Positions 1 through 9,078 of a stretch of DNA of 64,000 bases are shown in pieces. Origin of the DNA: Isoptericola sp044389085 (GTDB lineage: Bacteria > Actinomycetota > Actinomycetes > Actinomycetales > Cellulomonadaceae); assembly GCF_044389085.1 (NCBI RefSeq), contig NZ_JBIRXP010000004.1, forward strand, positions 124,001 through 188,000, read 5' to 3'. The position numbers and the translations under genes were made by a program. The first letter of the stretch is position 1; each line of letters starts with the position of its first letter. Under the pieces are notes generated by a model that was not told the DNA's origin, did no database searches, and saw only the letters and a list, made by a program, of their open reading frames with translations.

Positions 1-1200
1 GTCGCGGTAGGTGTCCTCGGCGATCCACTGGGCGACCAGCCCGGTCAGGGTGGAGGCCGTCGCCTCCGGCGCGGAGGGGATGAGCCGCAGCGTCCCCTCG
101 ATCACCGTCTGGGCGGCGACGTGCCCCTGCTTGCTGGGCCGTGCGATCTCGCGCCCGCACACCGATGCGGCCATGTCGCCGCGCACGATCAGCGGGTCGA
201 AGGCGTCGGTGACCCACGCGTAGACGTTCGCCAGCTCCGGGTCGGTGACCTGCCAGGGCGAGTCGCCCAGCAGGTGCAGCAGCGACGACAGCGTGCCGAG
301 CAGCTCCTTGCCGTAGCCGCCGTTGTAGGGGTGCTTCCAGTGCTGCAGGAACGAGCCGTCGCGGAAGAAGCCCTCCCCCGTGCCCTCGCCCTCCGCGGTG
401 CCGCCGTCGACGAAGGCCAGCACGCTGTTGGCGCCGCCGCCCTCGACGTCGCTCAGGGCGTCGCGCACGCGCCCGAGGGCCGCCTCGTCGCCGTCGAGCG
501 CGGCGCGCACGGCCACGACCGTCGCGATCCACACCCGGTTGGCGCCCGTGGCGATCTGCCGGTCGGCGCGCCACAGGTTGGGGTCGGGCGTGTAGTGGTC
601 GATGGCGGAGGTGCTGCGGGCGAGGGCGTCGCCGAGGGGCTCGCGCAGCACGACGAGCGCGTCCGCCAGCGCCGACGCCGACCCGATCTCCCAGTCCCAG
701 TCGTTGTCGAAACGCGGGATGCCGGGGCCGTAGACGTGGTCGTGCATCCACGTGATGCCGTCCACGACGTCGGCGGCCACCGTGGCGTCGCCCGCCATGG
801 ACGTGCCCGGCGTCGCCCAGGCGACGGCGATCGAGCGCAGCCGCTTGAACGTCGTGGTGACGGTGTTGGAGCGGGTCCAGTCGGCGAGGTCGGGCCAGAG
901 GGCGGCGCGACCCGCCGTCCGGTCGAGCGTGGCGAGGACGGTGGTCGCCGCGCGGTCGACGCGGCGCACGGCGCCCTTGACGTGGGCGTCGGCCAGGTCG
1001 AGCCCGGGGCCGCCGGTCTGCAGCACGGCCCACCGCTCGACCAGCTCCGCGGTGGTCGAGGCGGGAGCCGCCCGGGCGGGCAGGGGCAGCGCCGGGGCGA
1101 GGGCTGCGGCGCCCGCGAGTGCGCCGACGCCCCGCAGCAGGCTGCGCCGGGTGACCCCGGTCGTCGTGCGGGCAGGCGCGGTCACGGTGTCGTTCTCCAT
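1..1200 (-). CDS. Polysaccharide lyase family 8 (hyaluronate/chondroitin/xanthan lyase type), C-terminus beyond window
   Basis: The visible 400 codons are the N-terminal half of a PL8 lyase, which cleaves uronic-acid polysaccharides by beta-elimination. A twin-arginine signal (TRRSLLRG, then a hydrophobic stretch ending ARA) predicts export. The alpha-toroid domain carries the family's catalytic residues: Asn221 (TGANRV), His287 and Tyr296 (QHWKHPYNGGYG), with the His-to-Tyr spacing of nine seen in pneumococcal hyaluronate lyase. The ATG at 1200 has AGAGGGA six bases upstream. It is the last gene seen of the minus-strand polysaccharide cluster. The exact substrate (hyaluronan, chondroitin or xanthan) cannot be decided from this half. 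Confidence 0.88.
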   Translation of the reverse strand, partial: MENDTVTAPARTTTGVTRRSLLRGVGALAGAAALAPALPLPARAAPASTTAELVERWAVLQTGGPGLDLADAHVKGAVRRVDRAATTVLATLDRTAGRAALWPDLADWTRSNTVTTTFKRLRSIAVAWATPGTSMAGDATVAADVVDGITWMHDHVYGPGIPRFDNDWDWEIGSASALADALVVLREPLGDALARSTSAIDHYTPDPNLWRADRQIATGANRVWIATVVAVRAALDGDEAALGRVRDALSDVEGGGANSVLAFVDGGTAEGEGTGEGFFRDGSFLQHWKHPYNGGYGKELLGTLSSLLHLLGDSPWQVTDPELANVYAWVTDAFDPLIVRGDMAASVCGREIARPSKQGHVAAQTVIEGTLRLIPSAPEATASTLTGLVAQWIAEDTYRD

Positions 1201-1260
1201 CACGGTCCCTCTCGTCGTCGAGCAGGTGGGGTGGAACGGTCGTGCGGGTGGGGTGGGTCG

Positions 1261-2601
1261 TCAGCCCAGGAGCGCGCGGCGGGTGACGGCGGCGGCCATC
1301 GCCGCCGCGCCGGCCGGGGTGGGGTGCAGGCCGTCGCCGCTGTCGAAGGCGGGCGCCAGGCGGGCCGGGTCGGCCGGGTCGGTGAGGGCCGAGGCCACGT
1401 CGGCGACGGCGTCGAAGGCGCCCGCGCCGCGACCCGCCTCCGCGAGCAGCGTGGCGTTGACGACGCGGCGCTCCTCCTCGAGCGCCGGCGTCCAGCGCTG
1501 CCAGCCGCCGAACGGCGTGATCGTGGTGCCGACCACGCGCAGGCCCCGGTCGCGGGCGCGCAGCACGAGCTGGCGGTACCCGGCGAGCAGCACGGCGGGG
1601 TCGGTCTGGCTGGGCGGCTGCTGCAGGTCGTTGACGCCGAGCACCACGAGCAGCGTGTCGATGCCGGGCAGGGCCAGCGCGTCGCGGTCGAGGCGCGCCT
1701 GGCCGCTCGGGCCGAACCGCTCGTCGTCGAGCAGCACGCGGTTGCCGCTGATGCCGAGGTTCGCGACGCCGACGGCGCCGCCGCGCTCCGCGAGGCGGCG
1801 GGCGAGATGGTCGGTGAGCCGCTGGTCGGCGTCGTCGGGCGTACCGACGCCCTCGGTGATCGAGTCGCCCAGGACGGCGACGCCGGGCACGCCCGGCCGC
1901 TCGACGTCGACCCCCACCAGCAGCACCGCCGACCGCGTGACCTCCGCGCCGTCGAAGCCGGGACCCGCGTCGGCGGTGAGGTCGCCCGTGCCGACGTACC
2001 CGGTGGCGTGCGTGTTGCGGTGGAAGCTCAGCGCGCCCGTGGGGCCGGGCAGGTGGACGCTGACCACGAGGTCGCCGCCGTCCGGCACGGCGAGGGACGC
2101 CGGGTCGCTGACGAGCGTGGCGCCCGCCGCGAGGAGCGCGCCGCGCTCGCCGCCGAAGGTGACGGTCGTGACGGTGGCCGGGTCGACGGCCGCGCCCGCG
2201 CCGGAGACCCCCGGCGCCCGCCGGGCCACCGTCACCGCGCCCACCCGGACCGGCGCGGCCGAGAACGTGCCGGCCAGTCGCACGCGCAGCGTTCCCCCGC
2301 GGGCGGTGCCGGCGCTGAGCCGCAGCACGTGCCGCACGGTGCGGTCGGTGACGCCGCCGAGCACCAGCGGGTCGGTCGCCGTGGGGCGGGTGTGGGCGGT
2401 GGTCCACGACGGCACCCACGCCGTCGTGCGCGGCCGGGCGGCGGCGGTGTCCGCGAGCGCCGTGACGCCGTCGAGCGCCGTGGCGCGCGGCGCGAGCAGC
2501 AGCGCCCCGGTGGTGGCGAGCGCCCCGGCGAGCAGGGAGCGGCGCCCGACGGTCCCGGCGTCGACGGCGCGGGGCTGGGTCTGTGCGGTGGTGCCGGTCA
2601 T
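1261..2601 (-). CDS. Exported SGNH/GDSL-type hydrolase
   Basis: A 446-residue SGNH hydrolase, probably an esterase removing acyl groups from a polysaccharide or its fragments. A twin-arginine signal (GRRSLLAGALATTGALLL) predicts export. A beta-rich N-terminal half (about 60-235) precedes the catalytic domain: Ser247 in GDSIT, Gly in LGISGNR, Asn324 in GVNDL, and Asp423/His426 in GDGLHP. The ATG has GGAGG seven bases upstream and overlaps the stop of the DUF624 gene (ATGA), so the genes are translationally coupled. The location suggests it de-esterifies the polymer attacked by the PL8 enzyme; that is inference, and the leaving group is unknown. Confidence 0.87.
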   Translation of the reverse strand: MTGTTAQTQPRAVDAGTVGRRSLLAGALATTGALLLAPRATALDGVTALADTAAARPRTTAWVPSWTTAHTRPTATDPLVLGGVTDRTVRHVLRLSAGTARGGTLRVRLAGTFSAAPVRVGAVTVARRAPGVSGAGAAVDPATVTTVTFGGERGALLAAGATLVSDPASLAVPDGGDLVVSVHLPGPTGALSFHRNTHATGYVGTGDLTADAGPGFDGAEVTRSAVLLVGVDVERPGVPGVAVLGDSITEGVGTPDDADQRLTDHLARRLAERGGAVGVANLGISGNRVLLDDERFGPSGQARLDRDALALPGIDTLLVVLGVNDLQQPPSQTDPAVLLAGYRQLVLRARDRGLRVVGTTITPFGGWQRWTPALEEERRVVNATLLAEAGRGAGAFDAVADVASALTDPADPARLAPAFDSGDGLHPTPAGAAAMAAAVTRRALLG

Positions 2602-3224
2602 GCGTCGTCCTCCGTCTGGTCGAGGATCACGAGCCCCACCAGGACGGGGACGCTCGCGCACAGCAGCAGGGGGCCCGCGGGGAGCACGAGCGAGAAGACG
2701 GGTGTGGCGACGGCGGCGCCCAGGAGGGCCGTGCCGCGCGGTACGGAGCCGAAGGCGAACCACAGCGCGCCGGGCGCCCAGGTGCGCACGCTCCCGCCGG
2801 GCCGGGCGGCGGCGACCACCGCCAGGGCCAGGTGGTACGGCACGGCCGCGACCAGCAGACCGACGGCGAGCATCACGAGCACGAGTGCCGCGGGCCCGGT
2901 ACGCCCGACGAGGAACACGACGTCCACGACGAGCAGGGCGAGCCCCGCCGTCGAGGCCACGGCGTGCCCCAGCAGCGGCCGCCAGTACGTGCCGAACGCC
3001 CGGAAGACGCCGGTGAACGAGCGGCCGTCGCCGTCGGTGCGCCACGCCCGCAGCGTGTGGCCGACGGCGGCGAGCGCCGGGAGCCACGTGACGACGCCCA
3101 GGCACAGGATCGCGAACGCCGCGCCCGCCGCCACCGGGTGGGCCAGCCACTCCAGCCAGCCGAGGAACGTCTGCGACCAACGGCGCGAGCGGTCCTGCCG
3201 CACGGGCGCCGGCGCGGCCGTCAT
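2598..3224 (-). CDS. DUF624/YesL-family membrane protein
   Basis: A 208-residue integral membrane protein with about five or six hydrophobic segments, starting with a short basic N-terminus and WLEWLAHPVAAGAAF. It resembles the DUF624 (YesL) family, whose genes often sit beside CUT1 sugar transporters and polysaccharide lyases, as here; the molecular role is unknown. Its ATG overlaps the stop of the upstream lyase gene and its stop overlaps the next ATG (both ATGA), so it belongs to the same transcription unit. Confidence 0.75.
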   Translation of the reverse strand: MTAAPAPVRQDRSRRWSQTFLGWLEWLAHPVAAGAAFAILCLGVVTWLPALAAVGHTLRAWRTDGDGRSFTGVFRAFGTYWRPLLGHAVASTAGLALLVVDVVFLVGRTGPAALVLVMLAVGLLVAAVPYHLALAVVAAARPGGSVRTWAPGALWFAFGSVPRGTALLGAAVATPVFSLVLPAGPLLLCASVPVLVGLVILDQTEDDA

Positions 3225-5323
3225 CGTGCCCCCTCGTCGGCGAGCACGCCGGTGAGCTCGGCGTCGCCGTCCAGGAGCACCCGGCCGTCCACCTCGACCC
3301 GCGTGGCCCCGACGACGGCGACCCGGCCGCCCGCGACCAGCACCGCGCGCGCCCGCGCCGTGACGCCGTCGGCCTCGATCGCGCCGTCCGGCCCGGCGAG
3401 GTACACCCGCTCGCCCGCGCCCAGGTCCACCCCGAGCTCGGGGAGGAGGCGGGCGGCGGGCGGCGTGGGGCGGAAGGCGTCGAACGGCTCGATCGTCGTG
3501 ACGGCGAGCAGGTCGCGGGACGCCGGTGGGGTGACGCGCAGCGTGTGCAGCCGCCGGGTCACGAGCAGGGACGGTGTGCTCGACGTCGGGTTGGCCTCGA
3601 CGTCGGTGACGACCTGCTCGGCCGCGGCGCCCGGGGCGTGGGTGGTGAGCCACGCGCCCGCGCGGCCGTTGCGCAGCACGCGCCGCACGGCGCCGTCGTC
3701 CGGCCCGGGCTCGCCCACCTCGTCCGTGGGGTGGTCGGCGTGGAAGAGGACCGTCCACTCCCGCGGCTCGGCGGCGCGCCCGCGGTCGACGACGACGGTG
3801 CGCCCGGACGGCATGACGACCAGCGTGCGCTCCAGCGACTCGACCCCCAGCTCGCCGGGGTACATCCGGCCGGTGCGGGCGCGGCCGTGCAGGAAGCCGC
3901 CCTCGGCGAGCACGTCGACCATGTCGGCGGTGCGGTCCGGCGGGGCGTCGGCGTAGACGTGGTACCGGCCCTCCCCCGCGAAGCCGTGCCCGTCCACGAG
4001 GACGAGGTTGTGGTGCCCGGCCCGCTTCTTGTTGGAGTAGCCCTCGTCGACGAGCAGCCACGCGCCGCGCGAGGCGAGCACGAACGACCCGGCGTCCGGG
4101 TGGTGGTGGCCCGCGCTGAGGGTGTCCCAGCCGCGCTCGGCGTCGATGCGGCGCGACGTGTCCCAGGCGGTGTGCCCGCCGCCGGGCGACGACTTGAACG
4201 ACACGAGCGTGGCGTCGGCGTCCCACGACGTGCGGTGGGTCAGCAGGCCGAGGTCCTCGAACGCCGCCTGGCCCGCGACCGTCGTCGCGGGGTCGACCGG
4301 CGCCACGGACGCGTCGTACCAGAGCAGCTCGGCCCACGCCTCGGGCAGCACGCCCGGCTTCACGCCGCTCTCGTACGCCTCCCGCCAGAAGAACCGCTCG
4401 GCGACGGTGTCGGCCAGCCACTGCGCCTCGCCGATCCCGTACCGCGACGCGAGGATCCGGTACAGGGCCACGCTGTGGCCGCTGCGCCGGTCGTGGCAGT
4501 CCCCGTGGTCGACGATCTCTTCGTACCCCGGCGCCGCCTGGTGCAGCCGGTAGAAGAACGTGCGCGCCAGGAACCGGCACCGGTCCCACCAGTCCAGCCC
4601 CTCGGCGTCCTGCAGCAGGTCGAGGTACGTCGCGAGCCACGGCACGCCGTAGCGCCAGTACACGACGCCCTCCATGTCGGAGCCGTCGGCGGGCAGCACG
4701 TCGACGACCGTGCCCATCGCCGCCTTGGCACGCTCCGTCCACGCGGGGACGCCGAGGGCGTAGCCGGCGGTCGCGAGGCCGGTGTGACAGATCCAGTGGT
4801 GGTTCTGCCACCAGGAGCTGCTCCACCAGCCGCCCTCGCTCTCGACGGCGAAGTCGTGCAGCCGCTCGCCCTGCAGGGCGAGCTTGGCCCGCAGGGCCTC
4901 GCGGCGCTCCGGCCCGAGGTCGTCGCCGAGCCACGAGTACGCCAGCGACAGCCCGTGCAGGATCCACCCGGCGTCGAGGTCGTGGTCGGGCAGGTGCGCG
5001 CGGCCCCAGTGGTCGAGCGAGACGGCCGCGGAGATCCAGCGCCACGCCTCCTCGAGGTAGTGCCGCTGGCCGGTGAGCCGGTACGCCAGCGCGAGGTTCG
5101 CGGCCGCCGGGCCCAGGTAGGTGATGCTCGCCATCGGGTGCTCGGCCGGGGGCGCCGTGCGGCGGTACAGGTCGCACTGCTCCGCGAGCCGGCGCCACTG
5201 CGGGGTGAGGTCGCCGTCGAGCCGGGAACGCAGGTCGGCCAGCCGGGCGTCGTCGAGCAGCAGCATCCGGCCCGCGCCCGCGCCCGGGTCGGCGGCGGCC
5301 GGTGCCGTCGTCGTGTCAGTCAT
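3221..5323 (-). CDS. Heparinase II/III-family polysaccharide lyase (first copy)
   Basis: A 700-residue protein with the heparinase II/III layout: an alpha/alpha-toroid N-terminal half with many Trp and His residues, including the NHH motif at 174-176 (WWQNHHWICHTG), then a beta-sheet C-terminal half starting near GHHHPDAG (405-412) and VDEGYSN. Enzymes of this family cleave uronate-containing oligosaccharides, often exolytically. No signal peptide is visible, so it should act in the cytoplasm on imported oligosaccharides. The ATG at 5323 lies inside the end of the upstream lyase gene (8-base overlap). It differs strongly from the neighbouring second lyase, so the pair is not a recent duplication. 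Confidence 0.82.
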   Translation of the reverse strand: MTDTTTAPAAADPGAGAGRMLLLDDARLADLRSRLDGDLTPQWRRLAEQCDLYRRTAPPAEHPMASITYLGPAAANLALAYRLTGQRHYLEEAWRWISAAVSLDHWGRAHLPDHDLDAGWILHGLSLAYSWLGDDLGPERREALRAKLALQGERLHDFAVESEGGWWSSSWWQNHHWICHTGLATAGYALGVPAWTERAKAAMGTVVDVLPADGSDMEGVVYWRYGVPWLATYLDLLQDAEGLDWWDRCRFLARTFFYRLHQAAPGYEEIVDHGDCHDRRSGHSVALYRILASRYGIGEAQWLADTVAERFFWREAYESGVKPGVLPEAWAELLWYDASVAPVDPATTVAGQAAFEDLGLLTHRTSWDADATLVSFKSSPGGGHTAWDTSRRIDAERGWDTLSAGHHHPDAGSFVLASRGAWLLVDEGYSNKKRAGHHNLVLVDGHGFAGEGRYHVYADAPPDRTADMVDVLAEGGFLHGRARTGRMYPGELGVESLERTLVVMPSGRTVVVDRGRAAEPREWTVLFHADHPTDEVGEPGPDDGAVRRVLRNGRAGAWLTTHAPGAAAEQVVTDVEANPTSSTPSLLVTRRLHTLRVTPPASRDLLAVTTIEPFDAFRPTPPAARLLPELGVDLGAGERVYLAGPDGAIEADGVTARARAVLVAGGRVAVVGATRVEVDGRVLLDGDAELTGVLADEGAR

Positions 5324-7346
5324 CGGTCGCCTCCACCGGGATCGGGTGCACCTCGACGGCGCCGTCGGCGCGGTGTACCCGCACCTCCGCTCCGGCCGGG
5401 TCGAGCTCGACGCGGACCACGTCCGCGCCGCCCCCGCGCCCGGCGGCGTCGGCCTGGAACGCCGACACCCAGGTCGCGCTCGTGGCCGCCTCGGCGGCCC
5501 AGTCGACGTGGGCGCGTTCGCGCTGCGGGTCGTCCGCGGGCCCGGGTCCCGGGCGGACGACGGCCCGCACGGGCACGGAGGCCTCGGCACCGGTGCCGTC
5601 CGGTCCGGCGGCGCGCGCCGTGTGCAGGCCGTCGAGCGCCTCCGTCCCGCGCCACGCGGTGTGCACCTCGCCGGCGTCCGGTCCGCCGACGCGCACGCCG
5701 AGCGGGACGTCCGGGCGCAGGCCGAGCGTGAGCCACCGCGGCCGGTCGGTCCGGGCGTGCACGACGTCGAGCAGGTAGCCGTCGGCGACCACGACGTGCC
5801 GCACCGCGCGAGCACCGTCGAACCACGACTCCGCGTCGCCGCGGACCTCGACCGTCACCGACCGCTCGGTGCGCGCGAGCAGGCGGCCCGTCGCCTCGGC
5901 GGGGTCCGCGTCGTCCACCCGCACCACCGGGTGCGCGGCCGCCGACGCGTAGTGCGCCCGCCAGGCCGGGTGCCCGTACGGCACCTGGCCCGGGTCGGGC
6001 TGCCACGGAGTGTCCCGCCCGTAGAGGGCGAGGGACAGCTTGTCGTGGTGGCCGTGCCCCGCGCCGTGCGGGCCTTGGTCGAGCACGGCGTGGATCCCCG
6101 CGCCGCGCAGGACGACGATCCCGACCTCCTCGTCCACGCTCACCGCGGGGCGCGGCGCCCGGTCGACCGTCAGCGGCGGCCCGGCGAACCAGCCGGGCGT
6201 GCCGTCCGTGCCACCTGGCGTCATGGCCCGCAGCTCGTCCTCCAGCCCGTCCGGGCCGGCGTCCGGGGCCGCGCCGGGCCCCTCCGTCACCAGCGCCTCG
6301 GCCCGGGCACGGGCGGCGACCGCGTCCAGCCCGGCGTCGGCGACGAACCCGTCCGCGAGCGCGGCCAGCTCCGTCCACTCCAGCCCGAGGGCGGGGCGCA
6401 CGGCCGGGCCGTCGTGGACCGCCGGCAGGATGCCGCCGTCCGTGGCCAGGCCCGCGAGCACGTCGATCATCGCGACGAGGCGCTCGCGCGCACCGGCGGG
6501 CAGCGTCGCCGGGTCCGTCCCGCGCAGGGACAGCAGGTACGCCCGCACGACGAAGCCGTGGTAGTAGGTGCTCGCCTCCCACTCCCAGCCGCCGCGGGTG
6601 CTGGCCGCCAGCGCGTGGGCGAGCTGCCCGTGCTCCCCCGCGAGCCACTCGTCGTCGGCGACGGCGGGCGCCTCGGCGCCGCCGCGCACGAGGGCCGCGG
6701 CCCTGCTGCACACGCGGCCGGCGGCGTTCAGCCAGGCCGTGTAGTTCGACGTGAACTTCCCGTCGGCCACCAGCCGCCCGCGGGCGGCACGCGCGGCCTC
6801 GGCCGTCGCGTCGAGCATCCCGAGCGTCGGTTCCAGGTCGCCGGCCCGGTCCGGGTCGGCCTCCGCGAGGGACCACACGGCGTGGCCGACCGACACCGAC
6901 CAGATCGCGTCCGTCAGCGCCTGGTGGAACAGCCGCCCGCGCAGCATCCAGTCCTGCGCCCGCTCGTGCTCGCCCCCGCCCGCGACCTCGGCGTAGACCT
7001 CGGCGTAGCCCACGAGCAGGGCGACCGCCTCGGCCCGCGCCGCCTCGTCCCCCGTGCGGGCCGCACGGTGCGCGAGCACCCGGGCCCGCCGCGCCCAGGC
7101 CTGGTGGCTGAGCACCAGCCACGCGCCGCGCACCGGCTCCGTGTCGACCACGCAGCCGTGCGGGCAGCGCACGCCGCCCGCGGGCGGCACCGGGCCGGGG
7201 ACGCCGTCGTGCAGCAGCTCCGTGCCGTGCGCGGGGCAGACGAAGTCGTGCCACCAGCCGCCGCGCTCACGCGGCAGGCCGGGGTGCGCCGCCGGGTGCG
7301 CGACGACTCCCTGGGGGGCCGTGGGGACGGGGACGAGGGAGGTCAT
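5316..7346 (-). CDS. Heparinase II/III-family polysaccharide lyase (second copy)
   Basis: A 676-residue heparinase II/III-type lyase without a signal peptide, hence probably cytoplasmic. The N-terminus carries a Cys/His-rich patch (FVCPAHG and RCPHGC), possibly structural metal binding. The toroid follows (FTSNYTAWLNAAGRV, WEWEASTYYHGFVVRAY), then the beta domain with GPHGAGHGHHDKLSLALYG, whose His-rich loop is typical of these enzymes. The start overlaps the SDR stop (ATGA). With the first lyase it suggests stepwise breakdown of a mixed polymer. A role on alginate- or heparin-like oligosaccharides cannot be told apart by eye. Confidence 0.8.
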   Translation of the reverse strand: MTSLVPVPTAPQGVVAHPAAHPGLPRERGGWWHDFVCPAHGTELLHDGVPGPVPPAGGVRCPHGCVVDTEPVRGAWLVLSHQAWARRARVLAHRAARTGDEAARAEAVALLVGYAEVYAEVAGGGEHERAQDWMLRGRLFHQALTDAIWSVSVGHAVWSLAEADPDRAGDLEPTLGMLDATAEAARAARGRLVADGKFTSNYTAWLNAAGRVCSRAAALVRGGAEAPAVADDEWLAGEHGQLAHALAASTRGGWEWEASTYYHGFVVRAYLLSLRGTDPATLPAGARERLVAMIDVLAGLATDGGILPAVHDGPAVRPALGLEWTELAALADGFVADAGLDAVAARARAEALVTEGPGAAPDAGPDGLEDELRAMTPGGTDGTPGWFAGPPLTVDRAPRPAVSVDEEVGIVVLRGAGIHAVLDQGPHGAGHGHHDKLSLALYGRDTPWQPDPGQVPYGHPAWRAHYASAAAHPVVRVDDADPAEATGRLLARTERSVTVEVRGDAESWFDGARAVRHVVVADGYLLDVVHARTDRPRWLTLGLRPDVPLGVRVGGPDAGEVHTAWRGTEALDGLHTARAAGPDGTGAEASVPVRAVVRPGPGPADDPQRERAHVDWAAEAATSATWVSAFQADAAGRGGGADVVRVELDPAGAEVRVHRADGAVEVHPIPVEATDD

Positions 7347-8107
7347 CGGGGCCAGGTCCCCCCGTCGATGTCGAGGGTGGTGCCCGTGATGTACGACGCC
7401 TCCCGCGAGGCGAGGTACTGCACCGCGGCGGCGACGTCCTCGACCGAGCCCGCCCGCCCGATCGGGGTGCCGGCGACCATCTTCTGCTGCGCCTCGTCCG
7501 TGCTGAACGTGCCGTGGAACGCCGTGTCCGCGATGTAGCCGGGGGCCACCGCGTTCACGGTGATGCCCTGCGGGCCGAGCTCCTTGGCGAGCCCCTTGAC
7601 GAAGCCGCGCACCGCCGCCTTCGACGCCGCGTACACGACCGACCCGGGCCCACCGCCGTTGTGCGCGGCGAGCGACGACATCGCGACGATCCGCGCACGG
7701 TCGGACTCGGCCAGGTGCGGGATCGCGGCCCGGCAGGTGCGGAACGTGGCGCCGAGGTTGACGTCCACCACCGCCTGGTAGTGGTCGTCGCTCATCTCGG
7801 CCACCGGCACGCGGCCCACGAGGTGGCCCGCGTTGCACACCACGGTGTCGAGCCCGCCGAGGAACGCGACGGCGTCGGCGACCAGCCGGTCCACGTCCTC
7901 GGTGGAGGTGACGTCCGCCTGCAGCGCGACCGCCTTGCGGCCGAGCGCCTCGACGTCCGCCACCGTGCGCGCCGCCGCGTCGGCGGAGCTGCCGTAGTGG
8001 ACCACGACGTCGGCCCCCGCCGCCGCCAGCCCCAGTGCGACGCCCCGGCCGATGCCGTGCCCCGCGCCCGTGACCAGCACCTTCGCGTCCGTCATGTCCA
8101 TCGCCAT
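7343..8107 (-). CDS. SDR-family NAD(P)-dependent oxidoreductase
   Basis: A 254-residue classical short-chain dehydrogenase. The cofactor motif TGAGHGIG is at 13-20, CNAG at 91-94, the catalytic Ser in MSSLAA at 144-145, and Tyr159/Lys163 in YAASK. The C-terminus (ITGTTLDIDGGTWP) is typical. It sits between the sugar transporter and the lyases, so a role in uronate catabolism like KduD (keto-deoxyuronate reduction) is a reasonable guess, but FabG-like SDRs look the same. The chosen ATG has an AGAGAGG ribosome site about ten bases upstream. Confidence 0.9.
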   Translation of the reverse strand: MAMDMTDAKVLVTGAGHGIGRGVALGLAAAGADVVVHYGSSADAAARTVADVEALGRKAVALQADVTSTEDVDRLVADAVAFLGGLDTVVCNAGHLVGRVPVAEMSDDHYQAVVDVNLGATFRTCRAAIPHLAESDRARIVAMSSLAAHNGGGPGSVVYAASKAAVRGFVKGLAKELGPQGITVNAVAPGYIADTAFHGTFSTDEAQQKMVAGTPIGRAGSVEDVAAAVQYLASREASYITGTTLDIDGGTWPR

Positions 8108-8148
8108 CTGCTTGCCTCTCTCTCCGACGTGCGGCGTGGTGCCGACCG

Positions 8149-9078
8149 TCACTTGATGCCCGCGTTCGCGAAGCCGCGGACGAAGTACTTCTGGCCGAGG
8201 AGGAACAGCGCCACCATCGGCAGGGTCGCCAGCGTGGTGCCGGCCATCAGGAACGCCCACTGGGTGTCGTTCTCCGTGCGGAACACCGACAGCCCCACCT
8301 GGATCACGCGCATCGAGTCGGTGCTCGTCACCAGCAGCGGCCACAGGAAGTTGTTCCAGGAGCTCTCGAAGGTCAGCAGCGCCACGGTGATGAACGCGGG
8401 CTTGACCAGCGGCGTCATGATCCGCGCCCAGATGCCGAGCTCGCTCACGCCGTCGAGGCGGGCGGCCTCCTCCAGCTCCACCGGCAGGTCCAGGTAGAAC
8501 TGCCGGAACAGGAAGACGGCGAAGGGTGTGACGGCGCCGGGGACGATGAGCGCCCACCACGTGTCGAGCCAGCCCGTGCCGCCCTGCCCGAGGATGTCGT
8601 TGCCCCCGAACAACGGCATGAACCGCACGATGAGGAACTCGGGGATGATCTTCGTGTAGGTGGGGATCATCAACGCCGCCACGAACCCGAGGAACACCAG
8701 CTCCGAGCCGCGGAAGCGCAGCCGGGCCAGGGCGTACCCCGCCATCGACGCGACCAGCAGGTTGATGGCGGTGTGGCTCGCCGCGATGATCAGGCTGTTG
8801 CGCGCGTAGGTGAGGAACGGCGCGGCGGCCAGCGCGTCCGCGTAGTTGCTCCACGCCCACTCGGTGGGCAGGAACGTGGGCGGGCTCGCAGCGATGTCCG
8901 CCGGCGTCTTGAGCGACGTCAGCACCATCCAGACGAACGGCACCACCATCACGAGCGCGATGACGCTCAGGGCCACGTAGAGCGCGGCCCGCGTGAGCCG
9001 CCGGCGCGACGCCGGGGTGCGCCCGACGACGTCGAGCGTGGTGCGCGGCGAGGTCGCCGCGAGATCAATGCCGGCCAC
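8149..9078 (-). CDS. CUT1 carbohydrate ABC transporter permease (MalG-like)
   Basis: A 309-residue inner-membrane permease with six predicted helices and the EAA loop EAARLDGVSELGIWARIMTP that docks to the ATPase. It pairs with the upstream permease; the genes overlap by 14 bases. The start is GTG with GGAGG five bases upstream. No ATPase gene is present in the cluster, as is common for CUT1 systems in Actinobacteria that share one MsiK-type ATPase encoded elsewhere. Likely substrate: oligosaccharides released by the exported lyase (inference). Confidence 0.92.
   Translation of the reverse strand: MAGIDLAATSPRTTLDVVGRTPASRRRLTRAALYVALSVIALVMVVPFVWMVLTSLKTPADIAASPPTFLPTEWAWSNYADALAAAPFLTYARNSLIIAASHTAINLLVASMAGYALARLRFRGSELVFLGFVAALMIPTYTKIIPEFLIVRFMPLFGGNDILGQGGTGWLDTWWALIVPGAVTPFAVFLFRQFYLDLPVELEEAARLDGVSELGIWARIMTPLVKPAFITVALLTFESSWNNFLWPLLVTSTDSMRVIQVGLSVFRTENDTQWAFLMAGTTLATLPMVALFLLGQKYFVRGFANAGIK

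Noticed and set aside
121..3255. A 1,044-codon open frame on the plus strand over the lyase/SGNH genes
   Set aside because: Shadow of the minus-strand genes; no ribosome site, no recognisable domain, Arg/Gly/Ala low complexity.
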